DNA of 64,000 bases from Neodontobutis hainanensis (taxonomy: Eukaryota > Chordata > Actinopteri > Gobiiformes > Odontobutidae), in the NCBI GenBank assembly GCA_024349245.1, contig JALDNG010000048.1:6351501-6415500 (forward strand), read 5' to 3'. Positions 1 to 9,560 of the stretch are shown in pieces. The notes below the pieces were generated by a model. It searched no databases and was not told the DNA's origin. It saw only the letters and a program-made list of their open reading frames with translations. Each line of letters opens with the position of its first letter. Position 1 is the stretch's first letter. A program made the translations under genes and the position numbers.

Positions 1-82
1 ATATGCAAACTGATCCATGATCCCTGGTATGCGATAAATATGCCCAACACCATAGTAGGAGAAACATGCCCATATCATGATG
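1..82 (-). pseudogene. Tc1-like transposase, central fragment beyond the hAT insertion
   Basis: Read on the minus strand this reads MIWACFSYYGVGHIYRIPG, then MDQFAY: the conserved stretch that follows the HGG motif in Tc1 transposases. It is the continuation of the broken gene at 1982-2480, displaced by the hAT insertion, and it runs off the left edge of the window. Confidence 0.82.
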
Positions 83-90
83 CTTCACTG
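83..90. repeat. 8-bp target site duplication, left copy
   Basis: CTTCACTG directly abuts the left hAT terminus. The identical copy is at 1974-1981. Confidence 0.93.
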
Positions 91-378
91 CAGAGGTGGG
101 GGACTCGAGTCACATGACTTGACTCGAGTCTGACTCGAGTCACAATTTTTGGGACTTGCGACTTGCTTGATTAAAGTATGAAAATGACTTGACTTGACTT
201 TGACTTGAGAAAAAGTTGCTTGAGACTTGACTTGACTTGACGTGTAAGACTCGACAATGACTTGAACTTATAAAAAACAAACAGCAATAAAATGTATTAA
301 AAATATATAATTATTGTGACGTCAGCGCCACTAATCAGCTTCTGCCTTTAAGGCTGCACAATTCAAACCGCGCCAAAC

Positions 379-557
379 ATGGAAGGCAGTAATGGTGGTC
401 GAGCTCCACAAATAGTCTCGTTTGGCTTTAAGGACTTTGAACTGGACCGTGACAATAAAAAAAGATTTGCCAGATGCAAAATATGCAACGCAAGAATATC
501 CGACACCACAACCACAACGTCAAATTTCATTCGACATTTCAAGAACCACAAGGGAAG
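379..557 (+). pseudogene. BED-type zinc-finger exon of hAT transposase
   Basis: A 60-codon frame opens with ATG at 379. Residues about 31-58 form a BED finger: the pair in RCKICNARISD, then the pair in FIRHFKNHK (C-x2-C and H-x4-H with the TTTTTSNF core). BED fingers in hAT transposases bind DNA at the element ends. A good splice donor, GTAAGA, starts at 558, so the exon probably ends at 557 and the open frame beyond it is intronic. No catalytic exon follows within the element. The finger residues are all intact, so the sequence could still encode a DNA-binding peptide if transcribed, but no promoter was recognised. Marked pseudogene because the rest of the transposase is absent. Confidence 0.75.
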
Positions 558-1002
558 GTAAGAAATGCATCTCTTTCTAGTTAGTTTCACTAAGATCTAT
601 AACAATTACTAATGTAATGAATTTATCTTTTAGAATTTGGCATATTTTTTCTTACTAGAAAGCAACTAGAGCATTATCATTACTGATACGTCTCATAATT
701 AACGTTATTGGGGAAGTTGGCTATAACAGTGACGTAGCCTGAATTTTAATGTTGATAGACATTCTAAATTGATTACATGTAGTCTATAATGTCTGTATTA
801 AAAGTGTCTGTGGACTGTGTGTGGAAACTAAAAGGCTTATACCATACTGACAGGCTAACATGGAGGCGCCGATGTCATCACTAGCACCTACAGAGTTTCT
901 TTTTTTTTTGGTACAGACAAGAAATAATTACAGCACAATTACATATTAGGCAGTTTTTCAGTCACAATAATTAATTTATAAGGTTATTATTAGCCCTTAT
1001 GC

Positions 1003-1440
1003 TTAACCCTCTAAGCGCCAAAGTCGCAAAATTGCAACTTAACTGGAAAAAACAGCCGCTACTTCCGGTTTATGTGCTAAATTATGCTTCCACTCCCTTC
1101 CACCAGATGCCAGACATCCTTTAGTTTGTTTCTAGTCCCCTAATTCCATGTGTTGCCATTAAAAACATGTGTAAAAGACTTCAAACTCGCATGTCAGAGT
1201 ATTCACAATCTAACTTATGGTCTCAGTGGGAGTGTCAGGACCGGCTCAATAGAAGCCTCATTCTCTACACTCGAGCTTGTAAACGCTAAAATGACAAATG
1301 AAAAAACACCTGTGATGAAGCTTTGGCTTTAGTAATGGCTGACTCTGGCCGCGATAGTGACAAGGAGTTTGTGAATAATGCGGCCTCTATTGAAGCTGTT
1401 TGGGACAAATACCCAGTCGAGGAGAGGCAGGGGTAAACAG
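1003..1440. other. Unexplained interior of the hAT element
   Basis: This part is less AT-rich than the flanking interior and contains no hAT transposase homology that I can recognise. It begins with a TTAACCC word and includes a short frame with MADSGRDSDKEF near 1335. It could be captured host DNA, a nested second element or a degraded exon. I cannot decide. Confidence 0.35.
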
Positions 1441-1973
1441 AGTCAGCGCGAATGCGCAGATCAACGCAGTGATACTAATAAAAGTGATGTGCTGTGCCTC
1501 ATTAGAGGTCTAACTATGCCATTTGGATAAAAACAGATAAAGCTACTTCAGCCAAACACCTACAGTACATGTTTTTATTTCTCAGATCTATTTTCATACG
1601 TTTTACTAGTTATGGTGTAATTAAAGTTGTAGTTGTACTGTAGTTAATTTCAGAAAAAGACAGAAAAAAGAAAAATATATTATAATATTTTAATTAGACT
1701 GTATGTACTGTAAATAACATAACCACAATATATAATGCCATGTAATTTGTATTGGAAAAAAATTACCTCTTTTTATTTTAGTACTTGACTTAAATTGACT
1801 TGAATTGACTTGAAACTTATCAGGACTCGACTTGACTTGCTTAGGGTGAACCCATGACTTGACTTGACTTGCTTGATTTATCTGAACTGTGACTTGAGAC
1901 TTGACTCGAGACTTGATGGTTAAGATTTGAGACTTGCTTGGACTTCACCATGTGTGACTTGTCCCCACCTCTG

Positions 1974-1981
1974 CTTCACTG
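1974..1981. repeat. 8-bp target site duplication, right copy
   Basis: CTTCACTG directly abuts the right hAT terminus. It is also the first unit of a short tandem repeat. Confidence 0.93.
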
Positions 1982-2009
1982 TCTTCACTGTCTTCACTGT
2001 CTTCACTGT
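1974..2009. repeat. Four tandem copies of CTTCACTGT in Tc1 transposase
   Basis: Four perfect 9-bp units. On the minus strand each unit encodes Thr-Val-Lys in the transposase frame. The first unit coincides with the hAT target duplication. Confidence 0.9.
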
Positions 2010-2480
2010 GGCTTGAATTCAGAGTTTGGGGGTTGTCTCACTAACTGTCTGTGGCCCTTGGACCCATAAAGAACAATTTTACTCTCATCAGTCCACAAAA
2101 TGTTCCTCCATTTCTCTTTAGGCCAGTTGATGTGTTTTTTGGCAAATTGTAACCTCTTCTGCACAAGCCTTTTTTTAAACAGAGGGACTTTGCGGGGGAT
2201 TTTTTAAAATAGATTAGCTTTACACAGATGTCTTCTAACTGTCCCAGTACTTACAGGTAACTCCAGACTGTCTTTGATCATCCTGGAGCTGAGCCTTTGC
2301 CATTCTGGTTATTCTTCGATCCATTTGATGCTTCCGTTTTCTTCCACGTCCTTCTGGTTTTGCTCTCCATTTTAAGGCATTGGAGATCATTTTAATATAT
2401 AATTTTTGAACCTCTTTATATGTTTTCCCCTCTCCAATATTTTTTTTAAATAAAGTACGCTGTTCTTCTGAACAACCCAT
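1982..2480 (-). pseudogene. Tc1-like transposase, N-terminal and central part, broken
   Basis: This is the N-terminal part of a Tc1-type transposase, an enzyme that binds its terminal repeats and cuts and pastes the element at TA sites. I place the start at 2480 (MGCSEEQRTLFKK), because this Met begins the helix-turn-helix homology; an upstream in-frame Met at 2522 precedes it. The first 60 residues resemble the paired-like DNA-binding domain and include the basic linker GRGRKRK. The frame then breaks after about 80 codons with a stop near 2235. The catalytic-core motif WTDES is still visible in another frame near 2090. The protein is then interrupted by the hAT element at 1973 and resumes at 82. 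Product certainly non-functional. Confidence 0.85.
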
Positions 2481-2811
2481 TTTCCTCAGGTTTTCAAATG
2501 CATATATGAAAAGTACTGGCATTATCCTTAAATAGGAGCCACCTGATTCACACCTGTTTTTTCACAAAATTGATGACCTTAGTGATTGAATGCCACACTG
2601 CTATTTTTTAACACACCCCTTTCAACTAATTGCCCAACTGCACAGCCTTAAGAGCGTAAATATCATGAATGCTGGGTCTTGTTTGTTGTTTTCTGAGAAT
2701 CTACTGCACCTACTGGTAACTTGTTTGCCACTTAGCAATAAAAAATATACAAAAAACCTGGATTATTCTGGTTAGTCACATTGTACTGCTATTATTTTGA
2801 ACAATACTGTA

Positions 2812-3571
2812 TACTTTTACTAGAATAATTCTGTTGTTACAGTGCATTAGTAAAATTAAAATGGATCCCACCAAGCCAAGCTGTTTTCATTAATGTATAA
2901 TCACATATACTCTGCATATATTTGTCTTGGAAAATTAGTCCTTTAAAGCACTGGAAGAAGACCTTTTTCCCATTGTTTCCAATTCCAGGGACACTTATGA
3001 TTCTTTTTAAGCACACATATTTGTTTGAAGGTTTAGGAAATCTATCATTGTTTATAAACTTTGGCTCAGGCCAGCAGACATATAGAAGATCATCTATTGT
3101 TATAATCCGGTACTGACCTAAAATATATCTCTCTTCAATTATCCTACTTCAAATTTAGAATACATTGCTCCATGTTGTCAGTGTTTTGATCTTGATTTGA
3201 AATGACTGACTGCTATTAAAGCAAAGCCAAAGCTCTACCATTTAACCAACTTAAACACTGAACCGGTAATAATTTTCTTCCTTTGTCAGACTGTTTACGT
3301 TACGTTCCCTGTGCAGAGCCATGAGCGTTGTGCACTGCCGCAGTAATCACAAATATGTTTACTGTTCCTTTCAGCCAACCTAATCTCCAGATGAGAGGGA
3401 TTTCTTTATGAAACAATGTGGTGTGTGTCCCTTCCTTGTACATTCCCTGATTGAACATGAATGTGAAATAATGTCTTGATGTGACTAATCCCATTCATCT
3501 GTTTCTCTGTATTTGAAAAAAGCAAATGTCAATTTTTTTGTCTGCGCTGGATTTAATTGATTCACTGCTTT
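2812..3571. other. No gene recognised
   Basis: AT-rich single-copy-looking sequence between the Tc1-like element and an A-tract. The open frames here are short and show no family resemblance. Confidence 0.6.
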
Positions 3572-3594
3572 AAAAAAAAAAAAAAAAAAAAAAA
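3572..3594. repeat. A-tract, 23 bp
   Basis: Uninterrupted run of adenines. No retroelement was recognised upstream, so I do not call it a retroposon tail. Confidence 0.9.
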
Positions 3595-3699
3595 GTGTTA
3601 CAGCAGCTGTGTGAAAACTGCTGTGCTCTTTAATATCCTCCATAATTAGTTCCCCTTCCTCTTCGAAGAACCTCTATACCATGACTCCCCCTTGTCCAA

Positions 3700-4235
3700 T
3701 TTAGTCGCAGCATGTCAGACAGTAGCACTGGGATCCACGGCCGGCCTTTTCCACAGGACCTTTACAAGACGAGCCGGGCCTCATTTGAGCCGCGGAGCCC
3801 TGTGGGGACACCTTTCTCTGGGCCAAACCCTCTCCTGGCACGAAGTGAAGCGGAGAGCCAGCTAAACTAATTACAGTTCGGGGGCTGTCTCGCTCGGCGT
3901 CTGAGCCAGGGCTTAGCGGCACAATGGGGCCTTTAGCCGAGTGCCCCAGCCTCTTTGAGCTTGCTGTTTGGACGCTCCTCTTCCTACAATGGGACTTCCA
4001 TTAGCGTAATTAGAGGCAAAATGAAGTGCAGTTTTGTTCGGTATCTGCACAAAATTGTTTGACATGTTTTTTTGTCCTTGTTTTTTTCCTCAAACACAAG
4101 GACCTCTAGACTTTCTTTGAGCTTTTTGCTGTGCATTTGTTGATAATGAAAGTTACCCAAGGCAGAGACCAATATCTGATGAAGCCTTTTTACTGTTTGT
4201 TTTTGTGTTGAAGCTAAAAGCAAATGATCTTATTC
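3700..4235. promoter_or_regulatory. Candidate conserved non-coding block
   Basis: A GC-richer stretch (3720-3970) passes into sequence with homeodomain-like TAAT cores (ATTAGCGTAATTAGAGG near 4000). No repeat resemblance and no convincing exon. The composition contrasts with the AT-rich flanks and fits an enhancer-like conserved element, but conservation cannot be seen in one sequence. Confidence 0.25.
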
Positions 4236-6362
4236 CCAGCCTTAGAGATAATGCACGAGGGATGATGATATCTCCAAATGTCCGGCACTATCTTAAAACC
4301 ACTTTTCTGCAAATGAAAGCGGCTGTTTATGTGGCACGATGCCTCTGCGACTCAACAAACTGACCCTACTGTTGACACTTGGAGAGCTTAGTCTTGGTAT
4401 AATAATGTGTGTTTTACTGGAACTCTTTGAGCCGAGACAAAACATTAGTGTCACTGTCAATGTTGACTGTCTGGGTGAGTCATGAAGCCACACTTTTTAG
4501 AAAACACACCTCAGAGAAAGTTATTTAATCTTCTTTTTTTGACAATGTGTGGGTAGTTTAGCAAAATGATTTGAACTGCACAGATGCAGTGTTTGTACAG
4601 ATATGTGCAGGGCTGTTCTCTCGAGAGAGACATGTGCCATTTAGACATGCTTTTTTTTGGGTGGGGGCTCTTTACTCTTTTTGAGACTCACACATTGCTC
4701 TGTCCTTCATTTGGTTTTTGGATGGTGCAGGGTTTAGTCAGGTCACATTAAAGTTCTACCATCCTAGTCACCAAACTCACTCCTCAGCCTTCAGCAACAG
4801 CATAGCAAACTTTCCTGCGGTTTTTCCCCCTTTGCTTCCCTTTTGTCTGTATGTGTTTCTTTTTGCAAGCAGACATATCAAGTGCTGGCATAGACCCCTT
4901 TTCTGTATCATTGGTTACCATTGCTTCTTGTTAGACCAATGAGAGCATCCCCAACTCAGAACCACTCTGCATGTGATTGGCCAAAGCTTTCAGAATGTTT
5001 TGAACATACTGAACATACCTCTTAAAAGCCTAGATAACATCTTATGGTCTTGTTTTTTTTCTCTGGTCTAGTTATCTTCTCTGATGATTCACATTACATC
5101 ATGGAACATTGGTAGATGTTTTATTCCCTGATGTAGCACATTCAAAACCTGGCTGTTGTTTCTTCACAGCATGAGGCAGGTGGTTAAACTATTAGTGAAC
5201 ATATACACAAGAAGGATTGCAAACTTATCTGTCCCAGTGGAGCTGACCTGTAAAGACTGTGAACCTTGGCCTGGGGGAAAGACTGGACTGTGGTGTTAAC
5301 AGATAACAGGTCTCCACAGAAGGGCTTTGAGGATGTTGGTTGTTGCTAAGATTATTTTACTGATGGAGGCGCCACTGTCAAACATGTTTACATTCAGCCC
5401 AAACAACATTTAGACTAGGTTCTATTACAATTTACTAAGAAGAAGGCTACAGTCTGAAATAAAAAGTGTCCTTGGGTTTTGTCTTCAAATCCAAGCCATT
5501 TGTGCAATTATTATGGATGTATTTAAGGGGTTAAAATGAGTGAATAAAACTAATTTCTTGGTGTTGGATGAACTCACTGGGGGTCCTAGGAGCCAATTTA
5601 CCTTCCCTTCTTTCAATTTTCAGAACACAGGTTTCCTTAATCTGGGCGTTCAGTGACAGTCTGGGGAAATATATTAAAATGGCTGCTTTTTTGCACAAAA
5701 TGTTTAAAATCTTAAGAGTGATGATTGATAAACCATGGAATTAATAATCCAAAAGTCTGTCAGAACTGTACTGTACTATCATTTAAGGATGTAAATGTTT
5801 TTTTTTTTTTTTTTTAGTGGACCATGGACTATGAAAATGTAATCACTTGACAATGTTGATGTAATACGGCTCAAAATCATTATTTAAGTGGTCTGCCATG
5901 TCGTCAAATTTTTCCCCATTCATAAAACACCGAGGAATTTTGCTGTACATGATCCCTGTATTATAAAGCCAGATAAATATGCACCTTATGTCTCTCTTAC
6001 CTGGTCAAACAAAACCTAACAATCCTGGTCTGGTGTTATCAAGAAGCAGGTTAGTAACCCATTCAGTGAACCCAGGGTTTCTCTGTTGAGCTGTAGGCAC
6101 ATTCATGTGGAATCAAAGTTGGCACTAAATAAACAATTACACTGACAGGCTGGAGTTATAAAAGACAAACATGAAACTGCACTAAACTCTTGAACAAAAT
6201 GAACAGCACCGTAAAGTAGACCAAATTAACGACACATACAAGTAAAGGCCAGAAATGTGGAATGTACTGTTTGAATGTTAAAGTTCAATCACTATCAAGG
6301 CAGAGACAATTAAAGCCCTTCTGAACATGATGCCTTGACTTGATGGGATTTTACTTGTTGGT
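4236..6362. other. No gene recognised
   Basis: Unique-looking AT-rich sequence with several T-runs. The open frame at 4718-4942 has no recognisable domain. Nothing else supported. Confidence 0.6.
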
Positions 6363-6598
6363 AAATGGTGTGCATTCATATAGCACATTTACGTTCCGTT
6401 CAGGCTCCCAAAGCACTTTACATAATGCTTCCATTTACCTCCACAATCATACTCAATCATACACATGTACTTTGGCACTGAAGGCAAGCTGTCTTTTCCA
6501 AGGACCCATTTACTGTATGAACTGGGGAAAGCAGGAATTGAACCGCCAACCTTCCGGTTATTGGACAACCACTCTACCACCAGAACCACTGCGCTCCT
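6363..6598 (-). mobile_element. tRNA-derived SINE, family B, minus orientation
   Basis: The minus strand starts with a tRNA-like head: TGGTAGAGTGGTTGTCC (A-box region) and GGTTCAATTCC (B box), as in RNA polymerase III promoters. It ends with a tail containing AAAGTGCTTTGGGAGCCT and GTGCTATATGAATGC, the same tail as copies at 41740, 49356 and 49955 and the fragment at 31437. Open frames across this region are by-products of the SINE. No target duplication was found. Confidence 0.8.
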
Positions 6599-6851
6599 TG
6601 TTGTTTCACGATGTTGCCAACCAAATGTTTATGCTCTTGTCATTTTTCTCTTTTTTTCATGTCCATGCAGCATCTCCCTCCTCCTGCTTGACACAAGCTG
6701 CTCATTTCTTGTTGCTGATTTGTCAAAGGGTAGTAATTACTTCAAGGGGTTAAAATGACTATTCATACCTTAACCAGAGATAGGTCTCATAGGTTAGCAT
6801 GTTGCACCACGTCTTCAAAATCAGATTTTTTTTTTGTGTGCTTTTTTTCAG

Positions 6852-7114
6852 CTGTGCTCCATCTCACCCTGACCCTGTCACCTTCAGGGTCCAGTATCCA
6901 TCTGCTAATGGGCCGTCCAGCGCTCATGGTCAGCCACCTGGACGTCCGTCAGCGCCGAGCCCCGAGGCCTCCCTCCACAGGCTCAGGGCTGGGTCCCACA
7001 CACAGAGGGATAGTCGTCATCCCCTCCTTCAGTTCTCTCACTCAACATGCCTCTCTCAGCAGCAGTGTCATGTCAAAGCCGAGGTGGCGGCAGCGACAAA
7101 TGGAAACATCACAG
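6852..7114 (+). other. Possible exon of an unidentified gene
   Basis: A GC-rich block is preceded by a strong polypyrimidine tract and CAG acceptor (ending 6851) and followed by the donor ACAG/GTGACA at 7115. Two of three forward frames are open across the whole 263 bp. One reads HPDPVTFRVQYPSANGPSSA and continues with Pro/Ser/Arg-rich sequence. I recognise no domain. Splice-like edges with sustained openness and higher GC than either flank make it worth listing, but chance is quite possible: GC-rich DNA lacks stops, and no neighbouring exon is seen. Confidence 0.25.
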
Positions 7115-7449
7115 GTGACATTTGTAAGGACGGCTGTGTGGTTTTACAAAGATCACGTCAAAGGAGAAGTTGTGGTTTAACAGATGGACTGCTCTGACTG
7201 CAGTGTGTCGCCAGTAAGTAGGGTGCCCTCACAAAGAGGGCATTCAGTAGGAAATCAGACTGAGGGTGTGTGGTCTGGACAATAAAGAACATTATTTATA
7301 AGTTTATAATACATCGAGAGTGGTCTAAACCAGCACAGTCAGTGACTAATTCAGTGACTATTCCCACAAAAACACATTCGAGCATTGATTTCAGTTAAGC
7401 AGAACACAACTTTATGCAATTGAGGTGCAACATTGTCAAACAGGACAGG

Positions 7450-8200
7450 ACTAAGACATGTGATTTTATCAGACATGAGGACTTGTGACTTGGACTCTAG
7501 TCGCCTCGAGTCTCTATTTTTATAACTTGTGACTTGTAACTTGTGACTAAAAAATAAAATACTTGAGACTTGGGACTTGACTTGACTTGAGACAAAATGA
7601 CTTGAATGACATGAGTGTTAATCACATCATGTTTTCAGTTTGAATTTAAATATATAAATTATTTAAAAAAAATAAAGTTGACCCAGCTGGAGCGCAGGCT
7701 GAGAAAAGCGTTGTGATGACTGGATCACAACACTATCATCAGTCGTGTCCTCTCGTACCTTACGCACACCACGCACACTTAGATCAGATATCACATCAAC
7801 ATGTCAGCCAGAGGGGGACCGAGGGTCAGCGCTTTCAGCTTCAACAATTATTCCCAAGATGGCAAAAGGCGAACAGCGTGTTGCAAGACATGCAACATTA
7901 AAATCACAGACAGCCAGACGACAACCTCCAATTTTGTCTGTCATTTGAAGAGCTATTCTGCCCTGTAAGTGCTGGTCAGTTTGTTAATGTTGTCTGGTTA
8001 GCTGGTAGTTAGCTAATCTAATAATAGTTAAAGTAGCCACCAGCCATTAACCATCATACCGTGTTGGGGATAAATGTGGGCAAAATCATTTTGATTTATT
8101 TAAAAAAATACTTCCATTGATTTGAGTGGTGTGAGGCTTAGCTACTTTTCCTAAGTTTGCCACCTGAACACACACAGAAAAATAACTTGATTCTACAATG
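7450..8200 (+). mobile_element. Degenerate hAT relative with ACTTG array and BED exon
   Basis: Positions about 7470-7610 repeat the ACTTGTGACTTG and CTTGACTTGAGAC words that form the sub-terminal arrays of the hAT at 91-1973. A related BED exon follows at 7801. No CAG..GGTGG terminus and no target duplication are visible on either side, so the edges are approximate. The right part is cut off by another DNA-transposon end at about 8203. Confidence 0.7.
7801..7964 (+). pseudogene. Second BED-finger exon, diverged
   Basis: The frame from ATG at 7801 is 55 codons and ends at TAA 7966-7968. It reads MSARGGPRVSAFSFNNYSQD, and then a finger region with CCKTCN and the core TTTSNFVCHLKSY. This matches the BED exon at 379-557 in layout and in the TTTSNF core, but the last zinc ligand is Tyr where the first copy has His, so the finger is probably broken. 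A splice donor GTAAGT starts at 7965, at the same point in the protein as in the first copy, which supports a shared ancestral exon. No catalytic exon follows. Confidence 0.7.
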
Positions 8201-8202
8201 TT

Positions 8203-8540
8203 AAAGGGTTAGTTCACCCAAAAAAGAAAATTCTGTCATTAATTATTTTGTTCGACACCCATAAGACCTCCGTTCATCTTCAGACACAGATGAAGATAGT
8301 TTTGTTGAAATCCGATGGCTCAGACAGGCCTTCGTTGACATCAATGTAATAATCCTCTCTCAAAATACATAAAAGGCACTAAAGACGTTGTTACAAAACC
8401 CATGTCACTACAGTGGTTCTACAATCATTTTATGAAGCGACAAGAATAGTTTTTGTGCGCAAAATAAATAAATAACGACTTAAATAGTGATTTCAAAACA
8501 AAGATTTAAACCGTAATTAATCAGCGTATTGATACATGAT
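8203..8540 (+). mobile_element. One end of a non-autonomous DNA transposon common in fish
   Basis: Starts AAAGGGTTAGTTCACCCA and continues with phrases such as CTGTCATTAATTA, TTCATCTTCAGACACA and TTTTATGAAGCGACAAG. I recognise these from an abundant fish DNA-transposon end. The opposite inverted terminus is not present, so this is a one-ended fragment. Its superfamily (hAT-like is my guess) is not certain from this copy. Confidence 0.7.
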
Positions 8541-8561
8541 TTGGATTGTGTGTCAAACTCA

Positions 8562-8862
8562 GGGCAGGGGGACACTCATCATCTGGATCTGTTCCACATT
8601 GGTGGAATGATCTACCTGCTGCTACAAGATCAGCAGATTCCGTCAACACCTGACTGACAAATACTGAATTCTACTTCCTTTCTATTGATTCCTTTTCTTC
8701 AAAAAAATATAGATTATTAAAAATTCTTTCTTATCCTTAGCTCTGTATACTGTGCTGGGTTTTAACAGACAAGTCTTTTTGCTACCTTGTGTTATTAAAA
8801 TTGCTTCCATTGATTTCCTTATTTGTAAGTCGCTGCTAAATGACTAAATGTAAATATAAATG
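8562..8862 (+). mobile_element. L2-type LINE, 3' end
   Basis: The sequence TGGTGGAATGATCTACCTGC reads as the C-terminal WWNDLPAATRSADSVNT-type ending of L2 reverse transcriptases and is followed by the L2 3' tail: TTGTAAGTCGC, TGCTAAATGACTAAATG, then TAAATATAAATG. The same 3' region occurs in opposite orientation at 30961-31193. Relative to that copy a 16-base hairpin segment is missing after GTCGC. Severely 5'-truncated, with no coding capacity. Confidence 0.8.
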
Positions 8863-9134
8863 TACGTTTTTACAGAAAGTATATATTTAAGTGCATACTG
8901 ATCATCTTTTTGCATCAGCTTATCTTCTGTTTAATATAATCTAGGCTTTATTTGCAAATAATTTAATAGATGAGAATGTTCAGCACATTTTTGCTCTCAA
9001 ATAAGTGACAATCTCACTAGTCCATATTTATTTCAACAAGGTAAGTAAATGCTACCAATAATTCAGAGAAAATGTCTATTCCAGCCTGTTTACACAGAGA
9101 AAAAGCACATAGATAAAAATAAAAAACATAATTA
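8863..9134. other. No gene recognised
   Basis: AT-rich sequence with no repeat or coding resemblance. Confidence 0.55.
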
Positions 9135-9251
9135 GAGGAAAGGGAAGCAAAGTGAAACACAGATAAACATTGACAAAGCATTAAAGCTGTTTGTAATGAG
9201 GCAGAAACAATTGCAGGATCACACTGGTCTGATCAGACCTACAGTACAAGC
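9135..9251. repeat. Unnamed interspersed repeat, copy 1
   Basis: Shares an imperfect match of about 120 bp with 18972-19095, including the exact 15-mer AATTGCAGGATCACA (9209-9223). The family is unknown to me. Confidence 0.5.
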
Positions 9252-9255
9252 TTAA

Positions 9256-9560
9256 AGGTGCATTACGGAAGTTTCAATGGTTCAGATAACAATTTTTCTA
9301 ACCCATACATGCATCAGCAAAATAATTTGCCGTGGTTGCCTCTGTAAGCCTGTACAGTTGATTTAATGAGAAGGATTCGGGATCTAAACTCCTGCGGTGT
9401 TTCAGCGGATGTGACGTAATGTGCTCGTTAACCTAGTTCTCACTTCCTGATTTACCAGCATAGGTAAACTAAGCAACGCTAGTGGCAAAGTTGAAAATGA
9501 ATCTTGCAAACACAAGTAATAGACATGCCTTCAGCGCACTCAAAGCACAGAAAAAGATGC
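9256..9560 (-). mobile_element. TTAA-flanked miniature element, copy 1 (partial)
   Basis: The terminus AGGTGCATTACGGAAGTTTC follows a TTAA (9252-9255). The interior aligns, in reverse orientation, with the complete-ended copy at 36849-37265: shared blocks include the TGCATCAG, CTGTACAG, GCGGATGTGACGT and GTTTACC regions. The opposite end is not recognisable. Confidence 0.65.

Larger units (their letters stand above)
91..1973 (+). mobile_element. Non-autonomous hAT transposon with BED-finger exon
   Basis: The element begins CAGAGGTGGGGG and ends CCCCACCTCTG, an inverted repeat of about 11 bp, and is flanked by the perfect 8-bp duplication CTTCACTG at 83-90 and 1974-1981. The CAG..GGTGG terminus and 8-bp duplication are diagnostic of the hAT superfamily. 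Both sub-terminal regions (about 95-260 and 1780-1960) are arrays of ACTTG and ACTCGAG words, probably transposase-binding sites. The interior keeps one BED zinc-finger exon but no DDE catalytic or dimerisation region, so it cannot transpose on its own. It lies inside, and is younger than, the Tc1-like element. Confidence 0.92.
1..2809 (-). mobile_element. Tc1/mariner-like transposon, left end outside window, split by a hAT insertion
   Basis: The minus strand encodes Tc1-family transposase pieces on both sides of the hAT element at 91-1973. The block at 2060-2110 reads as the family motif ILWTDESKIVLYG, which carries the first catalytic aspartate. Positions 1-82 continue the same protein with WACFSYYGVG and GIMDQF motifs. 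The right terminus is seen near 2809, where the minus strand begins CAGTATTGTTCAAAATAATA next to a TA dinucleotide, as expected for TA-targeting elements. The left terminus and the last catalytic residues lie outside the window. The coding region has stops and frameshifts, so this is a dead copy. Confidence 0.88.

Noticed and set aside
1150..1332. 60-codon frame as hAT catalytic or dimerisation region
   Set aside because: Contains FSTLELV, superficially like a dimerisation motif, but neighbouring residues do not fit and no second region follows.
6340..6758. Overlapping frames up to 137 codons
   Set aside because: They overlie the family B SINE and change strand freely. By-products of a retroposon.
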